Source of the DNA: Chitinophagaceae bacterium | GTDB taxonomy: Bacteria > Bacteroidota > Bacteroidia > Chitinophagales > Chitinophagaceae | Direction of reading: 5' to 3' | Assembly: GCA_947452965.1 (NCBI GenBank) | Contig: CANGEW010000003.1 | Span: forward strand, 1 to 64,000 | DNA: 64,000 nt | In this document: one piece after another, positions 19,001 to 27,635 of the stretch | How positions within the stretch are numbered: position 1 is the first letter of the stretch | Layout of the letters: the number at the start of each line of letters is the position of its first letter | Position numbers and translations under genes: made by a program | Notes under the pieces: model-generated | Databases searched by the model: none | What the model was told of the DNA's origin: nothing | Seen by the model: only the letters and a program-made list of their open reading frames with translations

Positions 19001-19930
19001 AAACATTAAATAATAAGTAGTTCCAATCGTAAGTCCTGTTCCTTGAATTACTGCAGGTGCGTTTGAAGGAGGAATTATATAGTAACAACCTTTACTTGTA
19101 ACAGTTCCATTGCATGTCCCTGAAAAAAACATCATTTGGATTCCTTTTGATATAGAAGAGTTGTATACCCAAACATAAAAACTTGCAGTTGTTGCAGCAG
19201 CAACAAAACTTACAAAAGAATTATTGTTGATGGTGCCGCAAAATGCACTTGTAAGATTTGTCCAAACATGCGGAGGCGCATAGGCGCTTGATGTATTTCC
19301 GCAATACCCGTTAAAACTGCATACAGGCGTAGCATTGCTACAACTATTACCTGCGATTGGACTTATACCACAACTAGGTTTTACAGGAGGAACGGGAGCA
19401 GGAGTATTACTAAATGTGATGGAGCAATTAACTAAACGACCACCTGTTGTATTGCAGGAACTTGAATTGTCTTGAACACATATATACCAAGTTCCATTTG
19501 CATTTTGTCCGTTATTAAGTGCGCCAAAACTACAAATTGGTAAAAAGGTACCTGTGAATGGTGCGGCCTGTGTACAGATCGAATTTGTCGCCGATAATGA
19601 AAAAATTGTATTAGTATAGTTTGCACTAGATCCCCCATTAGCGTTTGAAAGTGGTATGGAGGTGCCATTGGGAGATTTTATTGAGATGATAAGTTCTTGA
19701 TCACAAGAATGAGTAATATTTATTTTTACTGAGGCTATTCCAAATGAACTACTTATATTGCCTATACCCGTAACAGTTATAGGAAAGCAGTTGGGAGCTG
19801 ATCCGTTGTCGGTGATGGTTCCTCCAGTTGTATTTGAAAATGTCTGAGAAAAAACGGGATTGCAAAAGACAATAAATAAAATCAGAACGATTGTTCTTAA
19901 TGCAATGGAATGTATAGGCTTTTGGTACAT
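16058..19930 (-). CDS. Secreted repeat protein with P-domain, six Ig-like repeats and T9SS type B sorting domain (1290 aa)
   Basis: The signal peptide region (SIALRTIVLILFIVFCNPVFSQ) is followed by a proprotein-convertase-type P-domain (residues about 30-185: VKINITHSCDQELIISIKSP, NGTWYICVQDNSS). Next come a cysteine-containing beta domain (about 200-340), an Ig-like block (SICNGDSVRLHASGGNGSYSW) and six 77-residue repeats (about 490-960) built on GNDTLTCSRTSISLTASGA and GTNLNGC. The C-terminus is the 'gliding motility-associated' type B domain: NTPNAFSPNGDGLNDVFKV, YNRNGQLLFQT, WKDGTYNGK-like WDGTYNGK, GTYIWIVKGVD. Type B cargo is exported by T9SS. A surface or extracellular role is inferred; no catalytic motif was seen. 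It lies between two other T9SS proteins on the same strand. Confidence 0.85.
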   Translation of the reverse strand: MYQKPIHSIALRTIVLILFIVFCNPVFSQTFSNTTGGTITDNGSAPNCFPITVTGIGNISSSFGIASVKINITHSCDQELIISIKSPNGTSIPLSNANGGSSANYTNTIFSLSATNSICTQAAPFTGTFLPICSFGALNNGQNANGTWYICVQDNSSSCNTTGGRLVNCSITFSNTPAPVPPVKPSCGISPIAGNSCSNATPVCSFNGYCGNTSSAYAPPHVWTNLTSAFCGTINNNSFVSFVAAATTASFYVWVYNSSISKGIQMMFFSGTCNGTVTSKGCYYIIPPSNAPAVIQGTGLTIGTTYYLMFDGASGDVCDYTIFPISGVNVLGITGFAGNSSSASSICNGDSVRLHASGGNGSYSWTGPSGFTATGQDIVVHPTASCYYVVSSSNPIANCPIKDSFFINVNNATPPPTVTPLSICKNSPAVQLTSYVTHNTANTLIWYTNSTGGIGSTTEPSYTTDSVRNITFYVSDSSSSCGKSTRVPFNITINPTPQISISNTTGNDTLTCSRTSISLTASGADTYSWNQSLGTNPTVNISSMQARTYIVTGTNLNGCTNSDSIKIKVDTVKPILNILNNNGNDTLTCSRTSISLTASGANIYSWNQSLGTSPNVNITTLQTKTYILTGTNLNGCTNIDSIRIEVDTTKPILAIINNTGNDTITCSRTSINVTATGASSYIWDHALGTSATVNIASMQATTYKVLGTGNNGCSDTQLIKIQVDTIKPIVSIINNTGNDTLTCNRTSISVTSTGASSYLWNYSLGNNASVTINNLLTRTYTVVGTNPNGCNDTNSINIMVDTIKPIVSINNNTQHDTLTCNVTSISLTAAGAITYLWSHALGNNASVTINTLQAEKYTVIGTNDIGCIDSAFINIFVDTTKPIIRIANNTGNDTITCSRNSISLTASGATNYIWNQSLGNTPSVIIQSIQSQTYSVKGINQNGCIDSNAIKIFVDTATPSICTINNVYNICGPSSVNITASVNSIHETTDWYNQPVGGNILPNGTSVFNFTTPVVNTSTTFYAETRNKNTDCISSRVPAIVTILPKPNLGVDRFKSLCYGDSINLTTQIDTTSTNAPIWSFNNTIIPTPYNVKTGGTYQLIVSKNSCTDTALIILKILPKVKAFAGNDTIAINGEEHQLKASGGVYYLWNPTFPLKYARDSIKSNPIVILNQDQLFIVSVSNSIGCKEKDSVFIRVFPGPEYNTPNAFSPNGDGLNDVFKVVPAGIAYTEWFKIYNRNGQLLFQTNDWMKGWDGTYNGKIQPIGTYIWIVKGVDNKGVSVERKGTVILFN
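17040..18450 (-). repeat. Six tandem 231-bp units encoding 77-aa Ig-like repeats
   Basis: The phrase CTGCTACAAG recurs at 18159 and 18390, a spacing of 231 bp. Each unit encodes NDT(L/I)TC.RTSI.(L/V)T..GA..Y.W, a central SLG or ALG..(P/A).V.I, Y.V.G.N..GC and VDT.KP. Divergence is moderate, so the expansion looks older than that at 41284. Confidence 0.85.
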
Positions 19931-20000
19931 GAAAATAATCTTTAATAGAAAACGTAAGCTAATAAATTATTTGCTATTTACTACAGCTTATTGAATAAAA

Positions 20001-20030
20001 AAAGCTCGATCATACATATGATCGAGCTTT
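20001..20030 (-). terminator. Rho-independent terminator of the 1978-aa gene
   Basis: A 13-bp perfect stem, AAAGCTCGATCAT (20001-20013) with ATGATCGAGCTTT (20018-20030), has an ACAT loop and is followed on the minus strand by TTTTATTC. It lies 20 bp past the stop codon and 71 bp before the next giant gene, so the two genes are transcribed separately. Confidence 0.9.
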
Positions 20031-20050
20031 CAGTGTATTCATTAAATCTT

Positions 20051-23000
20051 TTATTTTATTAAGACTAGTGTACCTTTTTTTTCTATTGTTGCCCCATTTT
20101 TATCAACCCCTTTAACAATCCAAACATAGGTTCCTGGAGGTTGTGGTTTGCCATTGAATGACCCATCCCATCCTTTCATCCAGTTATTAGATTGGAAAAT
20201 AAGCTGCCCAGATCTATTGTAGATTTTAAAGTATTCAGTGTATGCAATTCCAGCTGGAACAACTTTAAATACGTCATTTAAACCATCGCCGTTAGGGGAG
20301 AAGGCGTTTGGTGTATTGTAATCTGGACCTGGGTACACTCTAACGAAAATACTATCTGATGCATGGCATCCAATACTATTAGCAACGGAAACAATAAAAA
20401 GTTGGTCTTGGTTTAAAATTACAATTGGGTTGCTTTTAACCGAGTCTTTTTGGTATTTCAAAGGAAAGGTCGGTGTCCATGAATAATAAACACCACCAGT
20501 TGCTTTTAGTTGATGATCTTGCCCAATAATCGCAATGGTATCATTACCTGCTTTTGCATTTACAGGCGGAAGTATTTTTACAGAGATTAAGACGGTATCC
20601 TTACATCCGTCGATCGAAGTTGCTTCAAGTTGATAGGTAGTATTTGCTTTTACGTTGTTAGGCAAGCTATCTATTCCGTTAACACTCCATCTTACATTTT
20701 GATAACTGTTCGTATTAATAAATGGAGGGTTCAATAAATTAATGGAATCTCCAAAGCAAATAGATTTAGAACGATTGCTACCTATTTCTGGTTTTGATTT
20801 TACAACTACATCATGTGTTATTGGTAATCCAGTACAGCCATTTGCTGATGGGGTAATCGTATACGTTATAACCCCAAGAAGAGGCGTGCTAGTTGTTAGA
20901 TATTGCTGAATAACATTTCCACTATCGCTCAATCCTCCATTTACTCCGTTATTTGTTGATGTCCACGAATAGGTGGTATTGTTAAGATTACTACTCAATT
21001 GTACATGGGAATAACTTGCAGAACAGATAGAGTCAAATGAAGGCATTGCTGTTGCGATAGGCAGGCTTTTGATAATTACGCTAGTTTGTGTTGAATCCAT
21101 ATTACAACCAGCAGAGGCAGGAATATGATACGTTATTGTGTATGATCCAGCAATACTATTCACAGGGATAATACTACCGGTGTTTGGAGTAAGGTCTAAT
21201 CCTGATGGGGTAGAAGAGTAAGTGCCACCTGAATATGCATCCGTCCCGGATAAGAATACTGATTGCGGGTTAGTTAATGATATACAAAAAGGAGCAGAAG
21301 CGTATTGAATATTCGCAGTTGGCGCTTTGGTAATCGTTAAAGTAGTTTTAGCTGAATCTATACTACAACCAGCCGAAGCAGGGATGGTATATTTTACGGT
21401 ATATGAACCTGGTAAACTTGCATTAGCTTGAATCTCTCCAGTAGAAGAATTAATAGTTAGTCCACTTGGATTAGAGGTGAATACACCACCCGCAAAAGCA
21501 AACTGACCATTGATGCTTACGGGCTGAGCGCTTGCTAAAGAAGTACAATAAGGCGTTCCACCGTATAAAATACTAGCTGATGGGGCTTTGGTTATTATAA
21601 TCGTATCAACTGCTTTCTCAGCATTACAGCCTGCAAATGCTGGAATATTATATGTGATAAAGTATGTCCCAGAGTCTGACAAACTTGGGTTGATAGCCCC
21701 TGTGGTTGCATTTAATGTGATGTTACTAGAAGGCAAGCTTGTAAATGTTCCTCCAGTATATGCACCAGAAGTATTACTAAATGTAACCGTTTGGTCCGTT
21801 AACAAAGAAGTACAGAATGGAGCACCCGTATAATCAATGTTTGCGGTAGGAGCCTTGGTTATTACAATGGTGGTTTTTGCAGAATCGATACCACATCCAC
21901 CCGATGCAGGTATTGTATATTTTACAATGTAAGTTCCTGCTAAGCTGCTATCTGCTCTAACTGCTCCATTAGAATTATCTATATGAAGTCCTGCAACATC
22001 TGAGGTAAATGTTCCACCTAGGTAAGCGAATAATCCATTTAATTGAACGAATTGAGGAGTGTTTAATGAGCTACAATAGGGCGTGCTTGGGTATAAAATA
22101 TTTGCTGAAGGTGCTTTTGTAATCACAATATTCGTTTTTGCACTATCAACACCACATCCAGCAGATGCAGGAATGATATAAGTAACCGTATAATAACCTG
22201 AATCACTATGCCCTGGATCAATACTGCCATTCGTTGCATTCAGATTTAAACCAGCGGGAGAACTTATAAAAAATCCTCCATTGAATGCATCTGTACCTGT
22301 TAGTGCAACCGGTTGGCTGGTTACGATTGAGGTACAATATGGAGTGCCAATATAATTAATTGTTGCAGTGGGCGCTTTTGTAATTACGATAGTTGTTTTT
22401 GCAGAATCTATTCCACAACCTCCAGATGCAGGGATTGTGTATTTTACAACATAAGTTCTAGCCACGCTACTATCAGCTCTAAAAGTACCTGTAGTTGAAT
22501 CGATGTGTAATCCAATTGAATCTGCTGTAAATACTCCAAATAAGTATGCATTCGTTCCAGTTAAATTAACGGATTGAGGTATTGGTAGATTACTACAAAA
22601 CGGACTACCAGTGTAGGATATTGCTGCTGATGGAGCGCTTGTAATTACTAAAGTAGTATCCTTGTCATAAGCCCCACATCCAGACAAAGCAGGTAGGTGA
22701 TATCGAACTGTATAAGTGTTTGGTGTACTCAAACTTGGGTTTATGGCGCCAGTTGTTGAATTGATACTGAGGCCTGAACTCAATGAAGAGAACGTTCCGC
22801 CTGATGTTCCTGTAAAATTAATTGATTGATCGGTTGAAACGGTTGAACAATAAGGACTACCGGGGTATTCAAATGTAGCTGTTGGGTTGTTTAATATCAC
22901 TACAGTAGTATCTGCATGAACTGCTGCACAGCCAACGCCAGGTATGTCATAGCTAACAATATATGTATTAGGAATACTAGTATTGGGGTTAATATCACCG

Positions 23001-25987
23001 GTGGTAGGATTGATAGAAAGTCCTGAAGGTGTTGCAGAATAGGTGCCCCCAGTGAATGTACCTGTACCATTAAGTGTAGCGGATTGATTTGTTGAAATCG
23101 TGTGACAATAAGGCGCGCCAGCATAAGTAATTCTTGCACTTGAAGGTGCATTATTTGTGATTGCAATAGAACTAGATGCAACACAGCCAATGGGAGAAAT
23201 GGCTGTCATAGTATAAGTAACGTTTGATGTTGGACAAACGGTTGGTGTATCAGTGTAATAATTAGAGATGTTTGTTAAGGGACTCCATGAAATATTGTAC
23301 TGCTTTACCCATATAGTAAAATTAGTGATACTTCCCGTCGACGCAGCTCTAGAGTCTTTTACATTTAAAGTCCAGGCTCCGTTTACAGACCCGGTGTAAC
23401 TGCTATATACGGAAGATGGAATAGTAAAAGTGCCCGCTGTAGTTAGTGGAGTTAGACCTGAATTATATATGGTTCCATCAGGGGCTTTTAAAGTAATTGC
23501 ATTTGGATTGCTTGTAAATCCTATATCACCTGGTCGAGTGTGAGTAATAGAAAATTTAATCGAATCTATGATGGTAGCAGAGTTAACTAAACCACTAACA
23601 TTGATTATATCATTAACTCCAACTGTACTGTTGTCTGGTATACTATAAGAACCTGTATTAGAAAAGTTTTTTGTTGTGAGACCTTCTGATACAGAGGATG
23701 TGGCATGCAATTTAAAGCAATTGTTTGAGCTGCCTAAACATACAGTTGTATCTGAACGTAATACAATAGTTGGACTGGGGTCAACATTTATGGTTACAAC
23801 TTGAGGAGTACCTGCACAAGTACCAGTTACAGATGTTGGAGTAACGGTGTACAATACTGCTTGAGAAGTAGTAGATGCATTAAGTAAAGTGTTATTGATA
23901 CTGCTTCCCGTTTGTTGAGTAAGACTCTCACCTGTAGTGTTTGGGTTATCTGCAGCCACCCAACTATAAGTTGAACTCACATTGCTTGTTAATGTGAAGT
24001 TGGTTGTATTTCCTGTGCATATAGTTTTAGTGGTATTACTAAGTATGGGCAATGGTGTTACAGTAATGGTTGTTGAAAATGCAGTGCCTACACAAGTGCC
24101 ATTCGAAGGAGTAACGGTATAGGTTATACTTTGTGATGAGGATGATGAGCTTGATATCGTTCCAAATATGTTTGACTGTGCAGTTGCTTGTGCTGCTTGT
24201 CCACTAAGATTCGTATTTGTACCCACAGTCCATGTATAAGTTGTACCCACAGGAACCACATTAGTAGCCGGAACTCCGTTTACAGGTGTAATGGTGAAAC
24301 TAGATCCGCTGCAAACTGCTTGAGTAATTGCTGCAATGGTAGGCTTAGGCGTTATGAAAGCTATAACAGCAGTTCTTGTTCCTGAAACACAATTTGTAAT
24401 TGGATTTCTTGTCTCTGCATAATAGGTTGTTGTGACAGAAATCGAAGGTGTTGTAAAAGTAGCACTTCCTGTTCTTAATTTTGTTCCTCCAGTGGGACTA
24501 GAATACCAATCAATGGTTTCACCTGCATTATTGGGTGTAACTGAAATGGTAAGGGTTCCTGTTCCACATCTTGTTGCATTGGTAAAAACAACGGGTGCAT
24601 TTGGAGAAGGTATAACATTGACGATAATCGGCACTCGGTAACTTTCTAGACATCGGTTATAATTAGATACAAAGTAGGTAGTTGTGCCAATGGTATTTGT
24701 GGAAGGGGTAGGTGCAGTGTTACTGAAAATACCACTTAGTGTATCTGTATACCATCGCAAAGACATATTATTATTTACAGGAACTGTAGTAGCTCTGAGA
24801 GGAACGGCTGTTGAATATTGACAAAAAGTAAGAATAGAATCGGTTGCTGCAATTTTTGGCCTTGAAGGCATAACACCACTATCCAGTACCACTCTAAGTG
24901 TATCTATTCCATAAATGAATTGTCCAGGATTAAGGATATCTCTATATTTTGTTTTGATGATAAATCTTGTGACACCCGTAAGATTAGGGTTAATACATCT
25001 AAAATTTACATCATAAGTACCATTGCCAACATCTACTGTATCTCCTACAGTTACAAAATGTCCCAGCGTATCGTATAGTGAAACACTGTCTAAAAGAGGA
25101 ACACCGGAAGAAGGAACAAAACGCCAAGTTTCATTCATGCCAGCTGTGCCCCATTGTGGAGAACTGGCTTTTCTATTGGCGGGCATTGTAGCCTTATTTC
25201 TTCTGTAGTTTTGTAATCCAATCATCGTTCTTCCATCATTCCATGCAGTTGCTCCAGTGCAATATTGATTGCTATATACAAACACTTCAATAATTCCAGT
25301 TCCCTCGTAAAGTACAATTTGATGAGTATTTTGGATCTGAGGGTTACAGCTAAACAAAGGCACTTGATAAAAACTCAATACAAACTTTCTGTAGGGTGCA
25401 ACACCTACTACATCGTATTTTATTTTTCTATTCGCTGATGTTGTCACACCCATATCTAAATCATGATAGGGTCCCATGATGAGTGATTTGTCATATAATG
25501 AATCGGGCAAGTCCATAGGAACTACACCAGTACCAGGGGTAGCAGTACGAAAATTTCCTGCAGTATCTTTTAGCATTTGGTAATGAGAAAATAGTCCGGC
25601 ATTTGTAATATCGAATGATATGATTCCATTTGAACTTACTACGAGCTTGTTATACGGACTTGAAGCATCATCATAAAATGGAAATCTAAATGGAAGCGTT
25701 ACTGCGCTTGTATATATATCATCAGTGGTGATCGAAGTAGATGTTCCTCCAAGATTTACTGATGAATACGGCAAAAAGCAAGTGCTAGTTGAACTTGAAA
25801 ACAAGACAGGTGAATAGGATGCAGTGGATGACTTAATATTGGGGATTTTTGCAACGATATCGGCACAAACATTTGTACACGCATTGGCAGGAACTCCACA
25901 AGTTCCTCCAAATACAAAAGTGTACTGAGCAAAAGATTTCAAAGACCCAATGAAAATGAGTAGCAACAAGGATATTTTTCTTATCAT
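20051..25987 (-). CDS. Secreted repeat protein with P-domain, eight repeats and T9SS type B sorting domain (1978 aa)
   Basis: The signal peptide MIRKISLLLLIFIGSLKSFAQ is followed by a roughly 300-residue N-terminal beta domain (SITTDDIYTSAVTLPFRFPFYDD, MGPYHDLDMGV, IVLYEGTGIIEVFV) typical of Bacteroidota proteins that precede Ig-like arrays. Ig-like blocks follow (about 370-750), then an internal P-domain-like segment (about 770-900: DSIKFSITHTRPGDIGF, LNVKDSRAASTGSI) and eight tandem repeats of about 87 aa (about 950-1640: Y.G.P(Y/F)C, G.F.S...GL.I....G.I, YT(V/I)(T/K)Y.IPAS.GC). The type B C-terminus is NTPNAFSPNGDGLNDVFKV to GTYVWIVKGVDKNG. Its last 150 residues are nearly the same as those of the 1290-aa neighbour, pointing to tandem duplication of the 3' halves. 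Confidence 0.85.
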   Translation of the reverse strand: MIRKISLLLLIFIGSLKSFAQYTFVFGGTCGVPANACTNVCADIVAKIPNIKSSTASYSPVLFSSSTSTCFLPYSSVNLGGTSTSITTDDIYTSAVTLPFRFPFYDDASSPYNKLVVSSNGIISFDITNAGLFSHYQMLKDTAGNFRTATPGTGVVPMDLPDSLYDKSLIMGPYHDLDMGVTTSANRKIKYDVVGVAPYRKFVLSFYQVPLFSCNPQIQNTHQIVLYEGTGIIEVFVYSNQYCTGATAWNDGRTMIGLQNYRRNKATMPANRKASSPQWGTAGMNETWRFVPSSGVPLLDSVSLYDTLGHFVTVGDTVDVGNGTYDVNFRCINPNLTGVTRFIIKTKYRDILNPGQFIYGIDTLRVVLDSGVMPSRPKIAATDSILTFCQYSTAVPLRATTVPVNNNMSLRWYTDTLSGIFSNTAPTPSTNTIGTTTYFVSNYNRCLESYRVPIIVNVIPSPNAPVVFTNATRCGTGTLTISVTPNNAGETIDWYSSPTGGTKLRTGSATFTTPSISVTTTYYAETRNPITNCVSGTRTAVIAFITPKPTIAAITQAVCSGSSFTITPVNGVPATNVVPVGTTYTWTVGTNTNLSGQAAQATAQSNIFGTISSSSSSSQSITYTVTPSNGTCVGTAFSTTITVTPLPILSNTTKTICTGNTTNFTLTSNVSSTYSWVAADNPNTTGESLTQQTGSSINNTLLNASTTSQAVLYTVTPTSVTGTCAGTPQVVTINVDPSPTIVLRSDTTVCLGSSNNCFKLHATSSVSEGLTTKNFSNTGSYSIPDNSTVGVNDIINVSGLVNSATIIDSIKFSITHTRPGDIGFTSNPNAITLKAPDGTIYNSGLTPLTTAGTFTIPSSVYSSYTGSVNGAWTLNVKDSRAASTGSITNFTIWVKQYNISWSPLTNISNYYTDTPTVCPTSNVTYTMTAISPIGCVASSSIAITNNAPSSARITYAGAPYCHTISTNQSATLNGTGTFTGGTYSATPSGLSINPTTGDINPNTSIPNTYIVSYDIPGVGCAAVHADTTVVILNNPTATFEYPGSPYCSTVSTDQSINFTGTSGGTFSSLSSGLSINSTTGAINPSLSTPNTYTVRYHLPALSGCGAYDKDTTLVITSAPSAAISYTGSPFCSNLPIPQSVNLTGTNAYLFGVFTADSIGLHIDSTTGTFRADSSVARTYVVKYTIPASGGCGIDSAKTTIVITKAPTATINYIGTPYCTSIVTSQPVALTGTDAFNGGFFISSPAGLNLNATNGSIDPGHSDSGYYTVTYIIPASAGCGVDSAKTNIVITKAPSANILYPSTPYCSSLNTPQFVQLNGLFAYLGGTFTSDVAGLHIDNSNGAVRADSSLAGTYIVKYTIPASGGCGIDSAKTTIVITKAPTANIDYTGAPFCTSLLTDQTVTFSNTSGAYTGGTFTSLPSSNITLNATTGAINPSLSDSGTYFITYNIPAFAGCNAEKAVDTIIITKAPSASILYGGTPYCTSLASAQPVSINGQFAFAGGVFTSNPSGLTINSSTGEIQANASLPGSYTVKYTIPASAGCSIDSAKTTLTITKAPTANIQYASAPFCISLTNPQSVFLSGTDAYSGGTYSSTPSGLDLTPNTGSIIPVNSIAGSYTITYHIPASAGCNMDSTQTSVIIKSLPIATAMPSFDSICSASYSHVQLSSNLNNTTYSWTSTNNGVNGGLSDSGNVIQQYLTTSTPLLGVITYTITPSANGCTGLPITHDVVVKSKPEIGSNRSKSICFGDSINLLNPPFINTNSYQNVRWSVNGIDSLPNNVKANTTYQLEATSIDGCKDTVLISVKILPPVNAKAGNDTIAIIGQDHQLKATGGVYYSWTPTFPLKYQKDSVKSNPIVILNQDQLFIVSVANSIGCHASDSIFVRVYPGPDYNTPNAFSPNGDGLNDVFKVVPAGIAYTEYFKIYNRSGQLIFQSNNWMKGWDGSFNGKPQPPGTYVWIVKGVDKNGATIEKKGTLVLIK
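21065..23145 (-). repeat. Eight tandem units of about 260 bp
   Basis: Eight copies of a unit beginning A.I.Y.G.P(Y/F)C and ending VDSAKT.(I/V)ITKAP are visible; the middle units that share IPASGGCGIDSAKTTIVITK are the closest to one another. Both DNA and protein drift toward the ends of the array. Confidence 0.8.
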
Positions 25988-26123
25988 AATATAGCATTAT
26001 AAGTGCTATAAAAGTATAGAAAAATAATAATAATTACGAATAAACTTCTAAATAATATGTAGCTGTAATAAAGAGTTTGAATTACAGAATTATTTATATT
26101 TTTTTATTTATTTATTTGATAGT

Positions 26124-27614
26124 TTAGTCTACTGTAGTGATTTTGATAATATTGGTGGGTAGATGTTTTTCAACTGGTGTGCTACCCGTATTGATGACAA
26201 CGTCTCCTTTGTTGATAAAACCTCTTGATTTTAAAATAGTTATTTGATCGTAAATAATATCATCTAAGCTGTCTTCTTCCTCATAGAAAAATGCTCGAAC
26301 CCCCCAGCTTAAGCTAAGTTGACTAATTAATGCCTTTTCTTTGCTGAAAATGTATAGTGGCGACTTGGGTCGATAGCTGCTAAGCATAAAAGCAGTATAT
26401 CCACTTTGTGTCATTCCTATGATTGCATCAGCTTGGGCGTCGTTTGCCAATTTGCATGCATTGTAACAAATTGCATCACTTAAATAGGTAGGAGAATGAG
26501 GTTGAGGTGTAAGAATATCATCGCGATTGTAGTCGTATACTGAATTCTCAACATTCATAATAATCTTACTCATAGTTTCAACAACTAAAGCAGGGTAGTT
26601 GCCAGTAGCGGTCTCGCCACTCAGCATTACAGCATCCGCACCTTCTAGCACTGCATTGGCCACATCACTTACTTCACTTCTGTTAGGCTTCGTTCTGTCG
26701 ATCATACTTTCCATCATCTGTGTTGCAACAATAACTGGTTTTGCTCGGTGCATACACTTTCTGATAATGTCTTTTTGTATTACAGGGACCTGTTCAATCG
26801 GCACTTCTACACCCAAATCTCCGCGAGCTACCATGATGCCGTCGCTTTCATTTATGATATCCTTGAGATTCCTCAATGCTTCGGGCATCTCTATTTTTGC
26901 AATCACTTTGATTTTGCTGTTCTTTTCTTTGAGCCTGCTTTTGAGGTCTACAATATCAATTGTTTTTCTAACAAATGACAGGGCTACCCAGTCGATTTCT
27001 TGCTCTATGATAAATGCTAAATCAGCAATGTCTTTTTCAGTAAGTGAGGGCATGCTTAATGCACTGTCTGGAAGATTTACGCCTTTTTTTGGAAGCAAGA
27101 TGCCTCCTAATGAAACGGTTACTAAAATTTCTGTCGGGCTAAGGATTTTTGTAACACGCACTTCCATTTTTCCATCATCCAAAAAAATTCTTTCTCCTTC
27201 TTGTACATCACGGGCAAGGCTAGGGTAGGAAACGTATATTTTATCTTTTGTGCTAACAATTTTTTCAGTCGTAAAAATATAATCTTGACCTGATTTTAAT
27301 TCCAACTTACCTCCTTCAATTTCACCCACACGTAACTTAGGTCCCTGAAGATCTCCTAAAATAGCAATATTGAATGGCTCTTTCTTATTAATCTCGCGAA
27401 TCAACTCGATTACCTTTTTTTTATCATCATGATTGCCATGAGAAAAGTTAAGTCTGAAAACATTTACCCCGGCTTTTACAAGCGATAAAAGGCCATCGTA
27501 CGTGTCGCAAGAAGGGCCAACCGTTGCTACTATTTTTGTTCTCTTATGCGAATGTGTAATCCCCGCATTTCTGTCCATCCCTTCAAAAAGATATTTGCCT
27601 AAATTTTTTCCCAT
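26124..27614 (-). CDS. pyk: Pyruvate kinase
   Basis: A 496-residue glycolytic enzyme converting phosphoenolpyruvate and ADP to pyruvate and ATP. Motifs: RTKIVATVGPSCDTYDG near the start, FRLNFSHG (potassium and substrate site), IAKIEMPEAL with the catalytic lysine (about residue 240), MVARGDLGVEV (metal site), PTRAEVSD-like PNRSEVSD and GADAVMLSGETA, and a C-terminal regulatory domain ending in GDVVINTGSTPV. About 20 residues longer than E. coli PykF at the N-terminus (MGKNLGKYLFEGMDRNAGITH). It lies 21 bp downstream of pfkA on the same strand; this pfkA-pyk pair joins two irreversible control steps of glycolysis in one transcript. Confidence 0.97.
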   Translation of the reverse strand: MGKNLGKYLFEGMDRNAGITHSHKRTKIVATVGPSCDTYDGLLSLVKAGVNVFRLNFSHGNHDDKKKVIELIREINKKEPFNIAILGDLQGPKLRVGEIEGGKLELKSGQDYIFTTEKIVSTKDKIYVSYPSLARDVQEGERIFLDDGKMEVRVTKILSPTEILVTVSLGGILLPKKGVNLPDSALSMPSLTEKDIADLAFIIEQEIDWVALSFVRKTIDIVDLKSRLKEKNSKIKVIAKIEMPEALRNLKDIINESDGIMVARGDLGVEVPIEQVPVIQKDIIRKCMHRAKPVIVATQMMESMIDRTKPNRSEVSDVANAVLEGADAVMLSGETATGNYPALVVETMSKIIMNVENSVYDYNRDDILTPQPHSPTYLSDAICYNACKLANDAQADAIIGMTQSGYTAFMLSSYRPKSPLYIFSKEKALISQLSLSWGVRAFFYEEEDSLDDIIYDQITILKSRGFINKGDVVINTGSTPVEKHLPTNIIKITTVD

Positions 27615-27635
27615 TTTATTCTTTTATTAATTTAA

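Noticed and set aside
16058-25987. Possible CRISPR arrays among the regular repeats
   Set aside because: Repeats are 230-260 bp, in frame and diverging gradually within coding sequence; there are no short repeats with unique spacers.
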